From CBDVBZ01 sp965372355 (GTDB lineage: Bacteria > Krumholzibacteriota > Krumholzibacteriia > WVZY01), in assembly GCA_965372355.1 (NCBI GenBank), contig CBDVBZ010000096.1, forward strand, positions 1 to 14,114: a stretch of DNA of 14,114 nt, read 5' to 3'. The translations under genes and the position numbers were made by a program. The stretch's first letter is position 1; the number at the start of each line of letters is the position of its first letter. The notes under the pieces were generated by a model that saw only the letters and a list, made by a program, of their open reading frames with translations, did no database searches and had not been told where the DNA came from. Shown piece by piece: positions 1-7,226 of the stretch.

Positions 1-2417
1 TCCCGCTGCGGGAAGGGAATCTCGATACCGGCCTCTTTGATCGCCTTCTCGACGGTGACCGCAAGCTCGCTTTTGATGGTCAAACGCGATTCGATCTTGA
101 GCGTCCAGGCGCGTAGCTGAAAGTCGAGGGAGCTATCGCCAAAACCCGCAAACAGCGCCCTGGGCGGCGGGTCATCCAGCGTATCCGGGTGATCCGCAGC
201 GACCTGCGCCAGAAGCTCGAGCACCTTCGTTGTATCGGTGCCGTATGCGACACCGACCTCGATATCGATCCGGCGGCGCCGGTCGGATAGCGTCCAGTTG
301 GTGACCTCCTCGGCGATCAGCTTTCCATTTGGCACGATCACCTCGGCGCCCTCCCACGTCCGCACGGTCGTCGATCGCATTCCAATACGCTTGACAATCC
401 CACTGACCGTGCCGACCTCCACGGTATCGCCCTGCATGATCGGGCGCTCGAAGATCAGGATCAAGCCGGAGACAAAATTGGCGACGACATTCTGAAGGCC
501 AAAACCGAGACCGACACCAAAGGCGCCGGCAAGAAGCGCGAATTTGCTTAGGTCCGCACCGGTGGCGGCGAGGGCGAGGAAGAAGCCGATCGTCAGAATG
601 ACATAGTGGATACTCGTGGAAATCGCATTGGGCACGCCGCGTGGAAGCCACAGACGGGGGTAGACATCATCCTCCAGCACAAAGCGGATAAAACGCGACA
701 GGAGAAACGCGCCCCAGATCGTCAGGACAAGACTGATCACGCCCCAGAGCGAGATACTGATTTGTCCGAATTTCGCCTCGGCGGTCAAGAATCCGCGGAG
801 GCCATCGAATACGACGGTCCCTATTTGCAGGATATGCAAGGTCCAGTAGAACCACATGAAGCCAAGAACAACACGCGTCAAACTCAAGATACGTTTGCGA
901 ATGAGCTGTTCGTGGCGTGATACGGTCCGGAGTCGCTGCGCGAGCGGCGTGCCAAGACCGATCCACACAGCACTCACGATGATGAAACGAATTATATAGA
1001 GGATGGCACCGATATACCCGGATGCCAGTACCCCGGTCGTGAGGATACTGGCAATCGCGTAGAAACCGATGAGGTTGGTGACAGCCGCGATACCGAGAAG
1101 GAGCATCGCAATCACCGCTGCCACGCTGATCACCCGAGTCATCGCGGTGTGGCTGTTGACCGCGCGGAGCGCTCGTTTGTGAATAGCCACCGCAAGAAAC
1201 ACGGTCGCTGATACAGACACCACGCACAGGATCACTCGCTGGAGCGCGGACAGGTATACCAGCATGTCGTTAAAACGCGTTATAACTATAAGGGTGAACA
1301 GAACGATCAGCGGAGCCCTCAAAGCGCTTGCCGTACCCGGAGGGCGCAGTCGAAAGAGCACCGGGATAAGACCGATAATCGTTACATCATCGACGATTCG
1401 CGGCGCGTCCGGAAAACGAGGGCTAACAAGCGCCAGCGAGAGGACGAGAGCGGCCGCCAGAGGACGCCCGAGGATATGCTTTGCGGCCTCGACCTCGGGA
1501 GTGTCCGGGTCCAGATCGCGCGCCTTGCGGTTGAGAAGAATGAGGATAGCCAGGATGGCAAGGAACAACAGCAAATGACGGATGAGTTGGCTCTCATACA
1601 ACAAAGCGAACTCCCGAAGATCTTCTCGGGCCTCTTTCCAGACGGTGCGCAGTTGTTCGGCGTGGTGCGCCTTCGGAGGGAGATTCGCCAGCAGCGACCA
1701 GAGCGGCGGTGACTCTGTCGAAAAAAACCGAGACGTGTCGTTTTTCGCGTTCTCGATCGCGGTAAGCGCTGCGTCAACGATTCCATCGGCCTCCGCAAGC
1801 TGTCCCTGTATCGTCAGGATCTCGGCACGGCGGTCACCGAACTGTTTCTCCAGCACAGCAATCGAAGCGGTCTCGTTCTGAATGATCTCAATGAGGGCCT
1901 CCTGCACACCCGATTCCTTCGCGGAGCTGAGCGTGATGTCCCATGTCGCACGGCCTTTTTGCAGTATTCCCAGATCGCGATCCAGGGATTCGGCGCGTCG
2001 TTGAACGATCGTGACCCACTCGTCGATGCGCTCGTTCTCGCGCGCCCAGCGGCGATTGAGATCCTCGAGCTCACGCACCGAGATCCCCTTCTTGAGTGCC
2101 TCATCCGTGGCACCCTCGAGGTCGTGGAGCTGTCCCAACGCCGTTGCGACGTCCTCCCCAATCTTCACGATATGGGGGTCGGGTGTTGGACGGTCGCGCA
2201 TCGATTTGAGGACGGATTCCGTCTCCTGGGCCTTGAGCGAGATCTGCGACGCGGGAATGGGTTGGGGGCCGGTTGGCTTCTCGGCGGCGGGTGGCGCCGT
2301 CTCGCCGGCGCCCGTCTGCTGGGCACTCAGCGTTGAAGCGGTCACCGCGACGAGGATCCATGCGGCGGCCAGGAGCCGCGCGCCGATCCTGAGAGGATGT
2401 CGTGTCTGGGAATTCAT
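1..2417 (-). CDS. MscS-family mechanosensitive ion channel, large multi-TM type (3' end off the window)
   Basis: 805 codons are open from an ATG at 2417 to the window edge, so the C-terminus is missing, probably by only a short tail. Residues 1-32 look like a signal peptide. Residues about 50-275 are charged, helical and coiled-coil-like, as in the periplasmic part of the larger MscS relatives. Several hydrophobic segments follow from about 281 to 610. The MscS core starts near residue 628 with a Gly/Ala-patterned pore helix (GAFGVGLGFGLQN), then the beta domain (FERPIMQGDTVEV, VPNGKL) and an alpha/beta C-terminal domain ending in IEIPFPQ, the usual near-terminal MscS motif. The family opens on membrane tension to release solutes during osmotic downshock. 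The gene lies 53 nt downstream of the porin gene on the same strand, so the two are probably co-transcribed. No good Shine-Dalgarno precedes the ATG. Family assignment is secure; gating and selectivity cannot be read. Confidence 0.93.
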   Translation of the reverse strand, partial: MNSQTRHPLRIGARLLAAAWILVAVTASTLSAQQTGAGETAPPAAEKPTGPQPIPASQISLKAQETESVLKSMRDRPTPDPHIVKIGEDVATALGQLHDLEGATDEALKKGISVRELEDLNRRWARENERIDEWVTIVQRRAESLDRDLGILQKGRATWDITLSSAKESGVQEALIEIIQNETASIAVLEKQFGDRRAEILTIQGQLAEADGIVDAALTAIENAKNDTSRFFSTESPPLWSLLANLPPKAHHAEQLRTVWKEAREDLREFALLYESQLIRHLLLFLAILAILILLNRKARDLDPDTPEVEAAKHILGRPLAAALVLSLALVSPRFPDAPRIVDDVTIIGLIPVLFRLRPPGTASALRAPLIVLFTLIVITRFNDMLVYLSALQRVILCVVSVSATVFLAVAIHKRALRAVNSHTAMTRVISVAAVIAMLLLGIAAVTNLIGFYAIASILTTGVLASGYIGAILYIIRFIIVSAVWIGLGTPLAQRLRTVSRHEQLIRKRILSLTRVVLGFMWFYWTLHILQIGTVVFDGLRGFLTAEAKFGQISISLWGVISLVLTIWGAFLLSRFIRFVLEDDVYPRLWLPRGVPNAISTSIHYVILTIGFFLALAATGADLSKFALLAGAFGVGLGFGLQNVVANFVSGLILIFERPIMQGDTVEVGTVSGIVKRIGMRSTTVRTWEGAEVIVPNGKLIAEEVTNWTLSDRRRRIDIEVGVAYGTDTTKVLELLAQVAADHPDTLDDPPPRALFAGFGDSSLDFQLRAWTLKIESRLTIKSELAVTVEKAIKEAGIEIPFPQR

Positions 2418-2470
2418 GGTCTGCTCACACGAGGAATCTACCACATTTGGGCGCCCCGTTCGAGTGGTTG

Positions 2471-3673
2471 CTAAACCGAGATATCCCACTGGATCCGGAA
2501 TCGCGCGCCGTCTCGTTTGCCCGCCAGCTCTTCGAAATCGAAGACCGATACCTCGGCGGTGAGCTTGTTGAGGTGCCCGTCGAAGAACCAGTTTGCGGTC
2601 AACGTGCCTTCCTGTTGAAGGTCGTTCGGGCGGCCCCGTTGCGGATCGTAGATCGCGTAACGGTAAGCGATTTCGATCGGTTTGGGGACCCATTCCCAAA
2701 GGCCATGGAAGAAATAGCCAAACTGCAGATAGCCGCCGATGAGTTCCGTAACCGCAGCGTTTATCTTGTCGTCGATTTCCTTCCAGTGCAGTTCCTGCTG
2801 CCACGCAAATCCGCGGTACATGAACGCACTTTCCTGCATCACCTGGTCGATCCGGTACTGTCCGGGGTCTCCGGGAAGAAAGCCGGCGAGTTCGCCACCG
2901 CCGTCCTGGGAAAAGCGTGTATAGGGGCTCTGGTTGGTCACTGCGGCCAGCGCGACGAGACCGGCGGGATTCTCGTGGTACTCGGTGTCCGAACCCCTCC
3001 ACGGAACCATGCGGCCAAAGAGGTTCCACTGCCAGCGCGTCATCCACATTAAGTGCTTGTCGTCGTTTTCCCTGGAGCCACGCCCCGTGCCCGTCACTAC
3101 CGACACCCAATAGCTGAAGTCCACGGCGCCCCTACTCCTCAAGCGTCCGTACATCGACACGCCTTGCTGCCGGTCGATCGTAAAGGGCTTGTTGATAAGT
3201 GATCGATCGCCCATCTGCTGCTTGCCCGATGAGATCACACGTTCTCGGTTGTAGTGGAGCTTCCACTGGCCAATCTTGAAGCTCAGCTTCGGATTCTTGG
3301 TGAGCATGAAGCGGAAATCCAGAAGGGCCGTGGTGCCGAGCTCATACTCCCAGAAGTAGCCCAGCCACGGGGCGAACGCATCCCCCCCAACTTTGAGCCT
3401 CGCGCGGTTGACTTTGAAGGTGGGTCTGTCGCCTTCGGCGAAATCTTCGTGTGTCACCGGATCCGTATCAAAGGGTGTGACGAATCGAAACTGAAGGCGC
3501 GACTGGATCTGGAGGAGGAACCGGCCATCCGGGCTCTCGAGTTCGAACCCCTTGCTGCCGTGCGTGATCCGTGGGCCCTCACTGTCGTCCCCGGCCGCAG
3601 CGGGGGGCACGCTGAGCCCGAGTGCAGCTGCAAATAGAGCGGTTACCAGAAATCCGGGCAGAGTACGTTTCAC
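2471..3673 (-). CDS. porin O/P-type (phosphate-selective family) outer-membrane porin
   Basis: 400 aa with a GTG start at 3673, preceded by an AGGA ribosome site about 6 nt upstream. Residues 1-27 form a clear signal peptide (hydrophobic core, then PPAAAG). The mature part opens with GFELESPDGRFLLQIQSRLQ, the typical first strand of the OprO/OprP (porin O/P) family, then a conserved R-A-R-L strand and alternating aromatic beta strands rich in Trp and Tyr throughout. The C-terminus is I-Q-W-D-I-S-V, not a terminal aromatic. Family members form trimeric outer-membrane pores, some selective for phosphate or pyrophosphate, but many homologues are not phosphate-specific, so the substrate is open. 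It is probably the first gene of a two-gene unit with the MscS channel and is divergent from the DUF481 gene across a 180-bp gap. Confidence 0.87.
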   Translation of the reverse strand: MKRTLPGFLVTALFAAALGLSVPPAAAGDDSEGPRITHGSKGFELESPDGRFLLQIQSRLQFRFVTPFDTDPVTHEDFAEGDRPTFKVNRARLKVGGDAFAPWLGYFWEYELGTTALLDFRFMLTKNPKLSFKIGQWKLHYNRERVISSGKQQMGDRSLINKPFTIDRQQGVSMYGRLRSRGAVDFSYWVSVVTGTGRGSRENDDKHLMWMTRWQWNLFGRMVPWRGSDTEYHENPAGLVALAAVTNQSPYTRFSQDGGGELAGFLPGDPGQYRIDQVMQESAFMYRGFAWQQELHWKEIDDKINAAVTELIGGYLQFGYFFHGLWEWVPKPIEIAYRYAIYDPQRGRPNDLQQEGTLTANWFFDGHLNKLTAEVSVFDFEELAGKRDGARFRIQWDISV

Positions 3674-3813
3674 GTTATTCCTGATCCGTCGGGAAGGTTG
3701 TCTAGTGGGATGCGCAACACAGCGATGCTATCACGGTGGGTGGCGCGCGTAAAGTCTTTCGCTGGAAAGATTTCACTGAGCCGCGCCCCGCCGCCCCCCG
3801 GGTCCGGCAGGGG

Positions 3814-3843
3814 TTGCGCGCCACCGACGTCTCGGTGTAATCT
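3814..3843 (+). promoter_or_regulatory. candidate promoter for the DUF481 gene, possibly leaderless
   Basis: TTGCGC at 3814-3819 and TAATCT at 3838-3843 are separated by 18 bp. The -10 box ends only 10 bp before the ATG at 3854, and no Shine-Dalgarno is visible, so transcription could begin at or beside the start codon. Matches to consensus are partial. The rest of the 180-bp divergent gap contains a C-rich run around 3782-3808 and nothing else I recognise. Confidence 0.35.
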
Positions 3844-3853
3844 GATCATCGTT

Positions 3854-4900
3854 ATGGCACGCAAGATTGGCATCCTGGTTGCGGTTCTACTCCTCCTCGC
3901 GACAGTCCGCGATGTTCTCGCCGATCACCCGAAGGTCGACAAGGTCACGGTCAAGAACGGCGATGAGGTAACCTGTGAAATCAAACAACTCTCGCGCGGC
4001 AAGCTCACCGCCAAGACCTCCGATATGGGAACGCTCGATGTCAAGTGGTCGGAGATTATCGCCCTCAAGAGCCAGTTCTATTATCGCGTGGAGACATCGA
4101 ATGGCGATCGGTTCTACGGATCGCTGGAGCGCAAGTTGGGGAGCGATATGCTCGTCATATCCGGTGAAACGACGGTCGCGATCGAGGCGATGGATGCCGT
4201 GGAAATCGCTCCCATCGAAGAGAGCTTCTGGGACCGCAACGACGGATCGCTGAGTTTTGGCTTCAGCTTCACGAAGGGCAGCGATGTCAAGCAGATCACG
4301 TTTGACTGGAGCAATCTCTATCGGACCGAGCGCAATCTGGTCAATCTCAGAGCCAACGGGATCACAACGACAACGGGCAAAAAGAACGAATCTGAGACCA
4401 ACAAGCAGTACGACATCTCGGCCACTTACTACCGGTTACTCTCCAAAAAGAACTGGACGGGATCGCTCAGTTTGAGCGTGTCGCGCAACGATGAGCAGGG
4501 GCTCAAACGCCGCGTCATGCCGGCGGTGGGGACCGGTGTCAACCTGATCAGGAGCAATCGTAGCACGCTTCTGACATCGATCGGTCTTGGGCTCAACGCG
4601 GAGTTGGGGGCGGATACTTCAGTGGTGGTTTACAGCGCCGAGGTCGTCCTGGCGGTAAGCTACTCATTCTACAAATACAACACACCAAAGACCGATATTT
4701 CGACCGGACTCGGTGTGTACCCCAGCCTGACGGAGAAGGACCGTGTTCGTATCGACTACGACCTCAAATACAGTCACGAACTGGTCGCCGATTTTACGGC
4801 CGGTCTGAGCGGCTTTGTCAAATATGACAGCCAGCCGGCGACCGAGGGTGCGGAGACAACCGACTGGGGTATCGTGATGTCCGTCGGATGGTCTTACTAA
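3854..4900 (+). CDS. DUF481-type outer-membrane beta-barrel protein with duplicated N-terminal module
   Basis: 348 aa from the ATG at 3854. I chose this over an in-frame ATG at 3698 because a signal peptide (basic MARK, hydrophobic 5-16, cleavage near LADH) begins exactly here, and the upstream stretch is Pro/Arg-rich and unlike a protein. After the signal there are two short similar beta-rich modules, about 29-72 (VTVKNGDEVTCEI...) and 77-118 (VETSNGDRFYGSL...), each built on an NGD turn. From about 130 to the end is a beta barrel of alternating strands with charged turns (DWSNLYRTERNL, LGLNAEL), finishing in W-S-Y, a typical aromatic barrel terminus. This matches the DUF481 or YdiY-like (salt-induced outer-membrane protein) family. 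Its function is unknown. It is followed 12 nt later by another barrel gene, so the two likely form an operon. Confidence 0.8.
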   Translation: MARKIGILVAVLLLLATVRDVLADHPKVDKVTVKNGDEVTCEIKQLSRGKLTAKTSDMGTLDVKWSEIIALKSQFYYRVETSNGDRFYGSLERKLGSDMLVISGETTVAIEAMDAVEIAPIEESFWDRNDGSLSFGFSFTKGSDVKQITFDWSNLYRTERNLVNLRANGITTTTGKKNESETNKQYDISATYYRLLSKKNWTGSLSLSVSRNDEQGLKRRVMPAVGTGVNLIRSNRSTLLTSIGLGLNAELGADTSVVVYSAEVVLAVSYSFYKYNTPKTDISTGLGVYPSLTEKDRVRIDYDLKYSHELVADFTAGLSGFVKYDSQPATEGAETTDWGIVMSVGWSY

Positions 4901-4912
4901 CAAGGGGGAACT

Positions 4913-5866
4913 ATGTCCAGGAGTCAGTTCGGTGGGGTCATAACGTGGTTGTTCGTGATCGGTATTGCTTTTGTGCTGCGACCCGACGCGTCGGTGGCGG
5001 CCGAGGGCCGTACGCTGGGTGGCTATCGTTTTATCCCGGCGAGTACGATCGAGGACCCATTTGTCACGCACTACTTCCGAAACTCGACGGGTGTTTCGAT
5101 CGCATCCAATGTCGACGTGCCGATCATTGTTATCGAAGGGCCACCTCCGGACACACTACTCAGCCTTGACGGCAATCTCCTGTTTATCGGGGTGACCTTC
5201 GGCTACCAGCACGTCGTCCACCCGAGGGTTGCCGTTCACGTTCTTGCTGATGTTATATCGCGCCTTGGTACCAGCGGGCAGGCGCTGCTCTCGCAGGGCG
5301 TGACCGCACTGACCGCGGGCGGCCTGGGGACAACCGTCGAGCTGTGGCGCAGCGAACGCGTGCTTCTCTCCGGTCTGCTGGATGTGGGGTATGGACAGGC
5401 GCTCGCCGTCGATCTCGTCCAGTTCGCGAACGATATCATCGCTGGTGACATCGAGAATGCGAGCATTCTGGTGACGGATAAAGGAGGCACGATCGACGGG
5501 GGGCTGGCGTTTGCATGGGCGCCGAATCCATGGAGCGGTGTCACGGCAGTCGGCCAGATCGGATACTCGGAGATCGAGACACGCTCCGACGACGTGTTGT
5601 GAAGGCTGGCCGGGACGTATAGTGTCGATTTTGGGCAGCGCGACCAGGCGCCGGTCGGATTGCTCATCGCCGCCGATGTTGACCACCTGAGTCCGAAGTC
5701 TGTGTCCGGTGGAACGGCCTTCCAGATCGGCGGGGGTGTCTTTTATACGGGGCGTGAGGATATCAATCTTGGTCTTGAGATTGCGTGGATGCGTTTCGAG
5801 CAGGCCCTGCGAGACGTGACGATCTATCCGGTGAGCTTCGATTTGGTCCTCAGGTACTTCTTCTGA
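4913..5866 (+). pseudogene. unrecognised outer-membrane barrel protein interrupted by in-frame TGA at codon 230
   Basis: An ATG at 4913 with a strong AGGGGG ribosome site opens 229 codons, then TGA at 5600-5602. The same frame stays open for 87 further codons to a TGA at 5864-5866. The product starts with a signal peptide (about 1-30, ending near SVAAEG). The upstream part has glycine-rich, alternating hydrophobic strands (GNLLFIGVTFGYQHV, TTVELWRSERVLLSGLLDVGYGQ). The downstream part continues in the same style (GTAFQIGGGVFYTG, NLGLEIAWMRF) and ends L-V-L-R-Y-F-F, a classic barrel C-terminus with terminal Phe. This argues that one barrel of about 317 residues is split by a single nonsense codon, for example CGA to TGA. 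Nonsense mutation, assembly or sequencing error, and readthrough are all possible. I do not recognise the family. It lies 12 nt after the DUF481 gene, probably co-transcribed. Confidence 0.7.
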
Positions 5867-5891
5867 GGGTCCGTGCCCGGGACAACCCACA

Positions 5892-5927
5892 GCCGGTTGA
5901 GCCCTTCCAGGACAGGCTGCAACCGGC
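5892..5927. terminator. hairpin between convergent genes, possible bidirectional terminator
   Basis: GCCGGTTG (5892-5899) and CAACCGGC (5920-5927) are perfect 8-bp complements. AGCC/GGCT just inside extends the stem with one bulged G. It sits in the 88-bp gap between the barrel gene stop (5866) and the esterase stop (5955), where a terminator is expected on both strands. There is no U-tract on either side, so it would be a weak or factor-assisted terminator. A second, smaller GC-rich inverted pair (CGCCG/CGGCG) lies around 5936-5954. Confidence 0.4.
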
Positions 5928-5954
5928 AAATGTCCCGCCGCCGGCAGGACGGCG

Positions 5955-6980
5955 TTACATAATCTTCTTGTACATCCACGGCAGGCTCTCATCCATCCGG
6001 TAATCGATCGATGAGTGGTTATCGTCGAACTCCTCGTAGTGGTGGCCAATCTTGAGTGTCCTGAGCCGCAGGTGGAGGATACGCGCGCCATAATGTAGAT
6101 GCCATTGGTCCTTGATGCCGCAGTCGATATAGATCCCCTTGAGCGTCCGGAGCTGCCTTTTCACGGCCGGTGTGTCGATCATATGGATCGGGTCGTGGCG
6201 CAGCCACTTGGCCCACCGTTTTTCGTCGAGTTCGCCGGTATACAGATCCACAGGCAGGTGAAAACCGAGTGGTGCTTTTGGATCGGGATCGTACGTTGCC
6301 GCCATTGCGATAAACATGATTGCGGCTGCATCGTCCGGCTGTATTTTGTTTTTGTTATAGAAATTCTTGAGGAACGTTGCGGCATTGCGCTTGTGCATGG
6401 CGAGTGTGTTCAAGACTTTTGGAATATCCATCCGGTAGCAGAAATCAAAATACATATCGCCCGAGTGACAGGCAATCGCGCCCCAATGCTTGGCATAGCG
6501 CATCCCGTGCACCATCGCCGCGTAGCCACCCGATGATTTGCCAAAGACGGCGCGTTTCTTTGGATCGCCCAGAGTGCGATACCGCCGGTCGATCTCGGGC
6601 AGGATCTCGTCGAGGATATAGTCGGCGTAATCGCCGAGGGCGGACGAGTTGATGTACTGATTGCCGCCCAGACGGGTGAAACAGTCGAGGAAGATGCAGA
6701 TCACGGGCCCCATCTTGCCCTCTTTGGCAAGACGCTCGAGACGAAGCGGGACGTTCTCCTCGAACGCTTTCCAGTTGGTATGCGATGGTCCGGCACCGAG
6801 AAAGCCGACGAGATCGACGAATAGGGGAAAACGTTTACGGGGCTGACGGTCGTATTCCGGTGGCAGATAGACCGTCACCTCTCGCCTGTATGGATCTCCC
6901 AGCGGGTTTCCCTTGAGAATCCTGGAATCATGGACAAACGTCTCAATACGTCCTCGAAGCGGCGGTCTCTTTTTTAACAT
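5955..6980 (-). CDS. esterase-family alpha/beta hydrolase (PF00756-like, enterochelin esterase/esterase D type)
   Basis: 341 aa from an ATG at 6980, with AGAGG about 11 nt upstream as a modest ribosome site. There is no signal peptide, so the product is probably cytoplasmic. Residues 19-42 (SRILKGNPLGDPYRREVTVYLPPEY) match the opening beta region of the putative-esterase family, in which a leaving-group ester is described as a 'YLP' strand. The nucleophile elbow is G147-K-S149-S-G151-G, preceded by a typical A-V-F strand. The acid is probably D286 or D291 (IYIDCGIKDQW), and the base His322 (DDNHSSIDYR), so the catalytic triad looks complete. A lid-like insertion of about 80 residues lies between 175 and 255. 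The family hydrolyses diverse esters; the substrate cannot be predicted. It is a single-gene unit, convergent with the barrel genes and divergent from the ion channel gene. Confidence 0.85.
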   Translation of the reverse strand: MLKKRPPLRGRIETFVHDSRILKGNPLGDPYRREVTVYLPPEYDRQPRKRFPLFVDLVGFLGAGPSHTNWKAFEENVPLRLERLAKEGKMGPVICIFLDCFTRLGGNQYINSSALGDYADYILDEILPEIDRRYRTLGDPKKRAVFGKSSGGYAAMVHGMRYAKHWGAIACHSGDMYFDFCYRMDIPKVLNTLAMHKRNAATFLKNFYNKNKIQPDDAAAIMFIAMAATYDPDPKAPLGFHLPVDLYTGELDEKRWAKWLRHDPIHMIDTPAVKRQLRTLKGIYIDCGIKDQWHLHYGARILHLRLRTLKIGHHYEEFDDNHSSIDYRMDESLPWMYKKIM

Positions 6981-7013
6981 GGTGCCGATACCTCTTGTTG
7001 GGTTTTGTATTCG

Positions 7014-7029
7014 GAGCGAGCCATCGCTC
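7014..7029. other. small inverted repeat in the divergent region
   Basis: GAGCGA and TCGCTC form a 6-bp stem around a 4-nt loop in a GC-rich stretch 34-49 bp upstream of the esterase start codon. It could form in the esterase 5' leader or be an operator. There is no U-tract. Confidence 0.25.
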
Positions 7030-7124
7030 GCCGGGCTCCCGCGCCCGAGGCAGGTCCGTTTACCGATGCGCAGGACGGGAGTGGCTGCCTGGTGTGCACA
7101 GTGTAAACGATGTTGGGGTTAGTG

Positions 7125-7147
7125 CGGTGGTAAATCTATAACCACCG
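7125..7147. promoter_or_regulatory. inverted repeat, candidate operator between esterase and ion channel genes
   Basis: CGGTGGT (7125-7131) and ACCACCG (7141-7147) are perfect 7-bp complements around an AT-rich 9-bp centre. It lies about 50 bp upstream of the channel gene's -10 box and about 145 bp upstream of the esterase start. The position in a divergent intergenic region and AT-rich spacer fit a dimeric regulator site better than a terminator. No regulator gene is present nearby to pair it with. Confidence 0.3.
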
Positions 7148-7195
7148 GTGTGATGCCGAGGCGTGACGCAAGAGGGTGCGCGCTTCTTGATGATC

Positions 7196-7204
7196 TGGTA
7201 TACT
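7196..7204 (+). promoter_or_regulatory. extended -10 promoter of the ion channel gene
   Basis: TGG-TATACT is an extended -10 element (TGn plus a 5/6 match to TATAAT). No good -35 lies at the standard spacing, which extended -10 promoters tolerate. Transcription would start near 7211, leaving a very short leader that contains the AGGGAG ribosome site at 7213-7218, 8 nt before the ATG at 7227. Confidence 0.5.
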
Positions 7205-7226
7205 CACCGGCCAGGGAGCTGATGAT

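Noticed and set aside
172..2361. Many open frames of 60-180 codons on both strands across the left 2.4 kb
   Set aside because: They lie across a single continuous minus-strand frame that encodes an unmistakable MscS-family protein; the others are Arg/Pro/Ser-rich shadows without domains.
3674..3853. Minus-strand promoter for the porin (TTTACG, 17-bp spacer, TAGCAT)
   Set aside because: Both hexamers match only 4/6 and similar pairs occur by chance, so it is not listed as a feature.
5600..5602. Selenocysteine insertion at the in-frame TGA
   Set aside because: No convincing SECIS-like hairpin follows directly, the flanking residues resemble no redox motif, and barrels are not known selenoproteins.
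5156..6091. 311-codon minus-strand frame
   Set aside because: It runs antisense through the barrel gene and into the esterase gene; composition is Arg/His-rich with no recognisable domain.
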